64,000 nucleotides of DNA from Ostrinia nubilalis (lineage: Eukaryota > Arthropoda > Insecta > Lepidoptera > Crambidae): contig NC_087119.1 of the NCBI RefSeq assembly GCF_963855985.1, forward strand, positions 9,650,001 to 9,714,000, written 5' to 3'. Below, one piece after another: positions 35,701-44,100 of the stretch. Each line of letters opens with the position of its first letter. The stretch's first letter is position 1. The translations under genes and the position numbers were made by a program. A model generated the notes under the pieces. That model was not told where the DNA came from. It saw only the letters and a program-made list of their open reading frames with translations, and did no database searches.

Positions 35701-38075
35701 GTTCGCAACTGTACTGACGAAACCTCGATATTATACCGTTCATTTAAGATGGCAAGCTTTTTGCTGCGGTAATGCACTCCAGGTAACCGTGTGTGATGCT
35801 TATTGCTCATAGTGATTTTCGATACAGAGCCCCGTACATACGTTATACATAAATTATGGAAAGAAAACACCCAGACCAATACAAACAAATATGTATGCAA
35901 TTTCAGTATGATATTTTTATTTATTAATAAACAAAAAGACTGAACAAAATTGATGCGTGTACTGATTAATGTAATTAACCACATGCAAAGCTTTGTGAAT
36001 TGCAACAACTATAATTTATTATCCAAGCTAAATAATCGCTACTACGAGTAACTGATCATAAAATGTTTTTCCAATCGCTCAAGCTCCCGAGGATCTACCG
36101 ATAGGTCGGGTGACGTAATCTTGAAATTCTTTTAGCCGGCGCGGAACTTCCGGAAGGTCGGGTGACGCCACGCCTCTTTGAACCGTGTTTACTTTGGCAG
36201 TTATATTCTATATTTATTCGATTCTAAAATATAAAATACAAAAATTTTGAAAGTTGTTTTAATTTGTATCACTTGGATATGATTTGTATTAGTAAGTGCT
36301 GTGAGTATGACGCTTGAACGGAAGGAAGTCAACCTAACCTAACCAACTGCGTATTTCTATACTGTGTAGCCGCGAGAGCTCTTTGGCGCGCTGTCTTCGG
36401 CGAAGTATTGCGCGCGCAGATTTTGACAGCGCGAAATACCTACTTTAGCAGAAATACCAAGCCTTAAAGCATTACCAGGCCTGTTCATCTCCGCGAGTTT
36501 GCATGGAAAACAAAACACGCGCGACGGCACCTACTGGGATATTTAATCGACAGGACACCCATCTGGACCCATTTGCATTGTAAAGACAATAAACATGTTT
36601 GATGGAAAGTAGAAAAAAAAACGGTGGTGTAATTAATACTGTGCAGTATTTTAACTGCCTGAATAATAATAGAAACAAAAAATATATTCATGCTTATTCA
36701 TGCATTTCCTCCACCATTTTCCGCAGTTTGGCACCTCACGTCACACATCATTTTACCGAAGTCAGCCCTATGGCTTCAGCGCAGTACCGATCACTGATTT
36801 TTGTCAACAAAATGGTGCTCGACTCTTGAGAAAAGCTAAATTACACCATAATAATATTATGGTGTAATATTATTGTTAACGACATTGAGCATACATTTTT
36901 TTAAATACCTTCACGAAGAAAATCTTCTGTACGAAGTACCTACTTATTATTATTCTGTGGCATTACCTCAAAGTGTAGCATTTCATTCGGGTGCAAGGCT
37001 CGAGGTTCTTTGTCATGTCTAACAACTTCTATGTTATCTTTAATCATTTCAGATTCCATGTAGCGCAGTTTGCGCTCCATTTCCGCGCATCGACACAAGT
37101 CCGCTACGTATTGTTTTTGGAAGGGCTGCACATCTGCATTTAACTGAAAGAGATTTTATGAGAAATGTGTTATTTGCTTTATTAAGGGGCTTCCTTACGA
37201 TGGCAGTAGGCTTAATGCCCGTTTTCACCATCAATCCCTAATTTTTATGTGAACCCTATGAAAACCAATTTCCTGTTATGTGTTACCATAGGGGTCAATT
37301 AAAAATTAGGGATTGATGGTGAAAACACACTTAAGTTAAAAAGAAAGTGGTGGCTCTGTGTCTTTATAAATACGACGCCCGCGCCCGCGCCCGCGCCTAT
37401 TTTAAAACGACAAGAGCATGATAAATCCGTTTCACAGAGGAAGAGCACCCTTAAATTCACTGGCTTAAAAATGAAAATATGACAAGGATAATAGCGCATC
37501 CTTTAATGTTGTACCGTAGTACGCAAGTAGTATATATTTTGACTATTGTGTGCGCGCTTTGCATCATGTTCTGCGATTTGTTTCAGTTATGACCTAAGAG
37601 TAAGCGCGTACTTTATTCACTATCTAAGCTCTAAGTAGCTTTGCGACGCCGAGAAACAGTCGTAGAAGTAATTTTATAGTATTTTTTACAGAGTTTAATT
37701 ATAAAAAGCTCTTTTGTAAAATCACAATTCTTTCAAGTTCCCAAGTCTATTACTTAAACATTAACACACACAAGTTTATTAGAAATGGAATTGCGTCCGG
37801 GGCCTTCGTAATTTTCTTCTTTGTCAAGAAAACGTATATAATGGATTTCTTAATAAACAGTGTCATTGTGGAACTACAGAAACAGATAATAGGAAAATAA
37901 ATATGTTTCTATTAGCACTTAAAGGTATTTAGTCAAAACAATTCATTATCCTGACATCTATACTTATAATAAATCTGTAGAGAGGTCAATTCTGTACATG
38001 AAATATATTTTCAAAATAACTATCAGGGGGTGATTAGTGATCGATACTGATGCCAAAAATGCAATCAGTAAAATT

Positions 38076-38108
<33 letters not shown>

Positions 38109-41100
38109 ATGTTCCTTATAGAAACAAAAACTACTCGACGGATTTTAACGAAACTTGGTACAATTATTCTTCATACTCCTGGGCAGGTTATAGGATACTT
38201 AGGAATTCCCACGGGAACGGGAGTTAGCGGGAAAAAACATTTGTATGAAAATATCTAAACCGCGTAAGTTAGACGCTTGAAATTTGGCATGCAGGTACCT
38301 TAGTAAACTTAAAGCTTAGTTACAACAGGATATTGCAAAATTCCCACGGGAACTGGAATTAGCGGGAAATTCCTTTTGTATGACTGACTCACTGACATAC
38401 CCACGCACAGCCTAAACGGCTAAACGTAGGCACTTGAAATTTATAAGGGACGTAGCTTAGGTACCGTAGAGGTGCACTAAGAAAAGAATTCCCGAAATTC
38501 CCACAGGAACAGGAATTACCGGGAAAATCCTTTTGTATGAAAAATCTAAACCGCTTAAGTTAGACGCTTGAAATTTGGCATGAAGGTCTCTTAGTAAACT
38601 TAAAGCTTAGTTACAACAGGATATTGCGAAATTCCAACGGGAACGGGAGTTAGCGGGAAAAAACATTTGTATGAAAAAATCTAAACCGCGTAAGATAGAT
38701 GAAGGGGGTAAAATGGGATCCAGGCGTACGAAGTCGCGGGCGGCCGCTAGTAATAATTAAAATTACTAAGTTACCAAAATAATTGGCACGGAGTATTTTG
38801 GGTGACTCGTGTTCCTTATCTTTTGGTTATTATTCTAATAAATTAGCATGACCTTATTGTCCATAATAATTTAATATTTCATGTTTCGTGAAATATTCCA
38901 ATAGATTAATCTATTAATAGAGGCTTAGTAAGCTAATAGCTTCCACGTGTCGCGTCAGTAAACAAAAATCTTCAACTTTGTTTTTAGCTGAATTATAAGT
39001 AATTTTAATTGTAATATAAGTTGAAATAATTTAATGTGGTTAAGGCTGACCTAAAACAATATTTATTAAGCTAAGTTAGCTTATTACAAGTATCTTTATC
39101 AGTCAGATAAATTGTAAATAGGTTATACCTGGTAGGTAACAGCAAGAGAATAAAAATTCGAACAAACATTTTTAACACTGTGCAAAATGTTTTTAGAACC
39201 ATTTTCTTCATTTCATGGACTAAAATACTGGTATTTAGTTCGTACCCACAAACTTCTACTTAAAAATGCAGGGTTCGTATTTTTTCTTTTTCCTTTACAC
39301 TATTCATGCCAACTAGTTTGAAAACTTGGCAGTGACAAACTTTACTTGCTGAATTGAAATGGCTGTTCGGAGTTAACATTAGTGGTTTGAAAGCTATATC
39401 CTTATTAATTTCAAGATTATCCACATGGCCAAGCAAAGTCCAGTGCTCGTGGACTCATTTATTTGTTAGTCCGAACCAGTGAGAGCATTCCGCTTTGAGC
39501 TATTTTCATTAACTTTAGTGCTTAGGCTAACCGAAATGGTACCGAATGATTCTGCAACAACTATTTCCCAACCTTGTTCAATGTTGTTAGGAGTTCGTTA
39601 CATTTAGAACTTATTAAACATTCACGTCATACGACTAGTGGCAGACGGTTACCGCCAAAGAGATCGCACATAAAAGATGGTGTACGGGCAAGCCATCGTA
39701 CATTGCACTTACTTTTACGCTTACGTTTGTGTCCTACTTTTTGGGCGCGCGTTAGTTACTATTTTAAGTATTTTTCTTTATTATAACTCAGTACGTCAAC
39801 AACCATCCCACGTAACACTACTACTCAAGAAAAGATTTGCTACGATAACTCTGTCAGTATTTTACTACAATTAAACTTTAAACTTTGGAGATCTATTCTT
39901 CTCGACGTGTTCTTCAACTCGACTTCAACTAACTTCAACTCTACTTAGATAAATGTATGGCCCTACAAACCATACATTTAATGGTCCTTCGAGTATAAAT
40001 TCACCAGTGAAGTGTACAGTGTGTGATCAGTGATAAATCTGCGGTAGCGAATCGGTTGACTGGCCTTCCGGAAGAGGAAATCCCCAGATCAATTGAGAAG
40101 GCGCACATATCGCAGAGGAATCCTATCACGTACTTGCACTACCTCCTGGAACGAACCAACACCAAGCTTCATCTGCCACCGTCAACTACGTGCCAGATCA
40201 CTAAGCTACGAACTACTTACGAAACTTCATCCAACTTCTACAACTACAATCAACTACTTCAACAACATCATGCTGGAACTACAACAACAGTGTTTCAACA
40301 ACATCAAAACTCTCTGCTCTAACTACAAGAAAGACAGCGAAAACCGAAAAAACCAAGAATACTTACTTAAACGACTGGAGTCTCTCGAGGCACAGTGGAG
40401 CGACTTCAGTGCACGACATAAATACTACTAGAAACGTTCGAAGACAAGAACATCAACTACTTCACCGAAAACATCTACGAGAATACGAAACAACTTTACG
40501 AAACTACTAAAACAAGCATGGAGAGCTTACTGAAAAAACTATCTGAGCCCAAGTCTCTGGAATTCGACCTATCAGGAATGCTGGAGGACAGCTCGGATGA
40601 AACTTCATCTTCAAACTCACTGCTGGAAAAACAAATGTGTAACTTCAAGGCTCTTGACCGTGCTATGTCCAAAATTGACCTCAAAACAATCACAGAGAAG
40701 TGGGAGCTTCAAGACCATCTCTCTATACTAAAATCCAAGTGGCAAGATATTGACAAACTACATTGGGAATTAGAAGCTAAGTACAAGGGCTCTAATGACA
40801 AATACTACAACATATTTGTCGAAATGGAAGACAAGTATGACGACATCCGACGAGTTTTAAACTCAAGAATATGGTCGACTGTGCATTACGAAACATCAGC
40901 GCCGAAAATGGAAATACCTGAATTTTCTGGCAACTATACTCAATGGATTTCCTTTAAAGATCTTTTCATGGAAACCATTCACAACAATCCAATGATAAAC
41001 AACTCTCAGAAGATGCAGCATCTCAAATCTAAACTGAGAGGCGAGGCAGAGCGCATAGTGCAGCATCTCAGTATCAGTGCCGACAACTACAACTCATGCT

Positions 41101-44100
41101 GGGAGATACTAACGCAACGCTATGGAAACCGACGCCTTCAGTTTACATCTTTCATCAACACCATGCTCAACTTGCCTACTATATAAAATCCTGAGAGCTA
41201 CAACTTGAAAAAGATGCACGACGTCATCACTGAATGTTTGAATGGAATCACAAACATTGGCATTGACACGACTACGTGGGACCCACTTATTGTCCACCTG
41301 ATGTCACTAAAACTTGACAGAAGTACTTACTCGGAATACATGAAAGAACTACAAGACCACAGAGAATTGCAGCCACTAAACGACTTTCTATAATTTCTCG
41401 AGTGCAAGTTCATGGCCTACGAGTCCATGAAAAACACCAAAAAAGAAGCTTTTGGTACTCAAAATCAGAAGCATACTTTTACGAAGACTTCAACTTCAAA
41501 CAGAAACATTACATCGTGGAATACTAACGAGAGAAACTATTCATTCAAGAAATACAACAACGAACCTAAGAAAACTTATTACACTACTTATGGAAAGTGC
41601 CCAAACTGTAACGAGAATCACGTGTTGATGCAATGTCCAAAGTTCATCGACATGAACCCCACTCAACGCAATAACACTGTTGCAAAACTGCATTTGTGCG
41701 AAAACTGCTTATACAGGCACGGCAACGACAAATGCAATTCTACAAAAACTTGCAAAGAATGCAACATGCGACACCACACTTTATTGCACAACTCTACAAA
41801 GAAATATTCACCAACAACTAAAACATCGAACGAAACTAGCTCAAAACCACGACTTTCAACTTCTTCTCAACCATCTTCCAATCATCTATCGACGGAAGAT
41901 GTGGAGATCTTACTGCCAACTGTACAGCTGCAAGTGCTGTCTACAAACGGCACTCAAATTAAACTTCGAGCTTTACTAGATCAAGTCTCGCAAGTGAACT
42001 TAATTACTGAAAGGGCGGCGCAACTGCTACGTCTGCCTAGGAAGCGTCTGAACGCAACCATAACAGGAGTAGGATCTGTTTCTGGAGACTGCAAAGGACG
42101 TCTAAATCTGTCTTGCAAGTCCATTTACTCCAGTTACGAGTTTGAGGTACAAGCCCTCGTAATGAAAAAGCTCACTAACAAATTGCCAAACTCGTCATTT
42201 GAGCCAAATGAATGGCCACACTTAGAAAACTTGAAGCTCGCAGATCCAGACTTCCACATGTAATAAAGAAAACTGAAGACAACATAAATCGCCAAGTCTC
42301 CGTGATGGAAGGCTACATGAACCAAACTGACACCAACTTAGCCAAGATCGAATCAACTATGGAAGCCATGATGGCCACTAGTTATTTCAACTCAGCGTCA
42401 CTGACAGCATATTTACTCATTAAAAATATGCGAGTTATGCAAGACATGCTATTCGACACACTCACTGACGTCTATAAAGGACATATGGACGTGCACTTAC
42501 TTACTCCAGTAAACCTGATTGACCAACTTAATGACATTTCTGGAAAATTGCCGAAATCATTAACCTTACCTGTGGAAAACATAAGAGAAGACATCAAAAC
42601 AGTCTACAAACTACTGTATGCAAAAGCAAGAGTTACTTCAGATTACTTTTTGTTTGAAGTTCACATTCCACTCACTTCAGACGAAGATTTCCTCATCTAC
42701 AAGATGATTCCACTGCCTGTCAAGACTGAAAAGGGTACAACAATTATAAACCTGCAATCTCAATACATTGCTGTCAACTTCCACAAGAACACCTACATAT
42801 CTGTTACAGAAACTGATTTGAAGTTGTGTACTCAAGTCAAAACAGATAATTATCTATGTTACAAAAATGTGCCTATTTTCAACCTGCATAACTACAATGC
42901 TCCGTGCGAGGCTAAGTTACTGAGTCACAGCTCGGGGACAACTTGTGACGTCAGGCCAGCGTCGTGCAATGACGCCTGGATCGAATTACACGAAGCGAAC
43001 AGCTGGCTGGCCGTTTGCTGCGAGGCTTGCACTTTGCGCACGGTTTGCAACTTTGACGTGACGTCGCACTCTATGACGTCATCTGGAATAGTAAACCTAG
43101 CGCAAGGATGTGTACTACAATCCAAGGACTTCACTATTCACTCGCACAATGAATACAACAGCAAAATTATTAACATCGACCACTACTCCGAAATCCCAAC
43201 TCTCAACTCTACGGCAAACAACATTATCCAATTAACTCGCCATAATGTGTCATGGAAAGTACTCCGAGAAACACATGATACTGAACTTCAAGAAATTGAC
43301 GAGCGACTACATTCCCTGCATGAAAACGAAGTTTTACCCACATCTATTTCCAATCACGACATTCATCAATACACCATATGCTATGCACTCCTCAGTGCAG
43401 CAATAATTGGAATGAGTGTATGGATTACCAGAAAACTTGTCAACTCTTACCGTACCAAGCACAACGGCATGACAACTCATACAAATGAAGCATTTGAACT
43501 GGAAGAAATAAAGACACACTACGGGGTGGGTCAAGAACACACAGCCCCAGCCCAGCCGCCGGCGCCGCGCCCCCGCGAGTCCCGGCCTCCAACGCCTGCT
43601 ACTGCGGCACCAAAGAAGAACCACGTTACTTTTAGTTTTGACGATTAGTATTTAAAAAATTGTTTGCTTTGTAATGGCATATCTTAATCTTGATAGTTTT
43701 ACTTCCTAGTTTATCTTATTTTCTTTTCGGGTTGCCAATGTACGGGCAAGCCATCGTACATTGCACTTACTTTTACGCTTACGTTTGCGTCCTACTTTTT
43801 GGGCGCGCGTTAGTTACTATTTTAAGTATTTTTCTTTATTATAACTCAGTACGTCAACAACCATCCCACGTAACACTACTACTCAAGAAAAGATTTGCCA
43901 CGATAACTCTGTCAGTATTTTACTACAATATAAACTTTAAACTTTGGAGATCTATTCTTCTCGACGTGCTCTTCAACTCGACTTCAACTAACTTCAACTC
44001 TACTTAGATAAATGTATGGCCCTACAAACCATACAGATGGTGAGACGATTTGATCAAACTTGTAGGGACTGAGAGTCGAATGACTATTAATAGGAATCTG

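Larger units (their letters stand above)
39681..44035 (+). mobile_element. BEL/Pao LTR retrotransposon, pol deleted, env-bearing
   Basis: Flanked by LTRs of 296 and 297 bp and by the 5 bp target duplication GATGG (39676-39680, 44036-44040). Internal order: broken gag with zinc knuckles and a trace of the aspartic protease, then directly an env-like frame. Reverse transcriptase, RNase H and integrase are missing, so the junction near 42255-42265 marks a large deletion that also removed the env N-terminus. The gag type and protease motif place it in BEL/Pao. The LTRs differ by three substitutions and a one-base indel, about 1 percent, so insertion is fairly recent. It lies in intron 1 of the V-ATPase gene in the opposite orientation. 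Confidence 0.9.
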
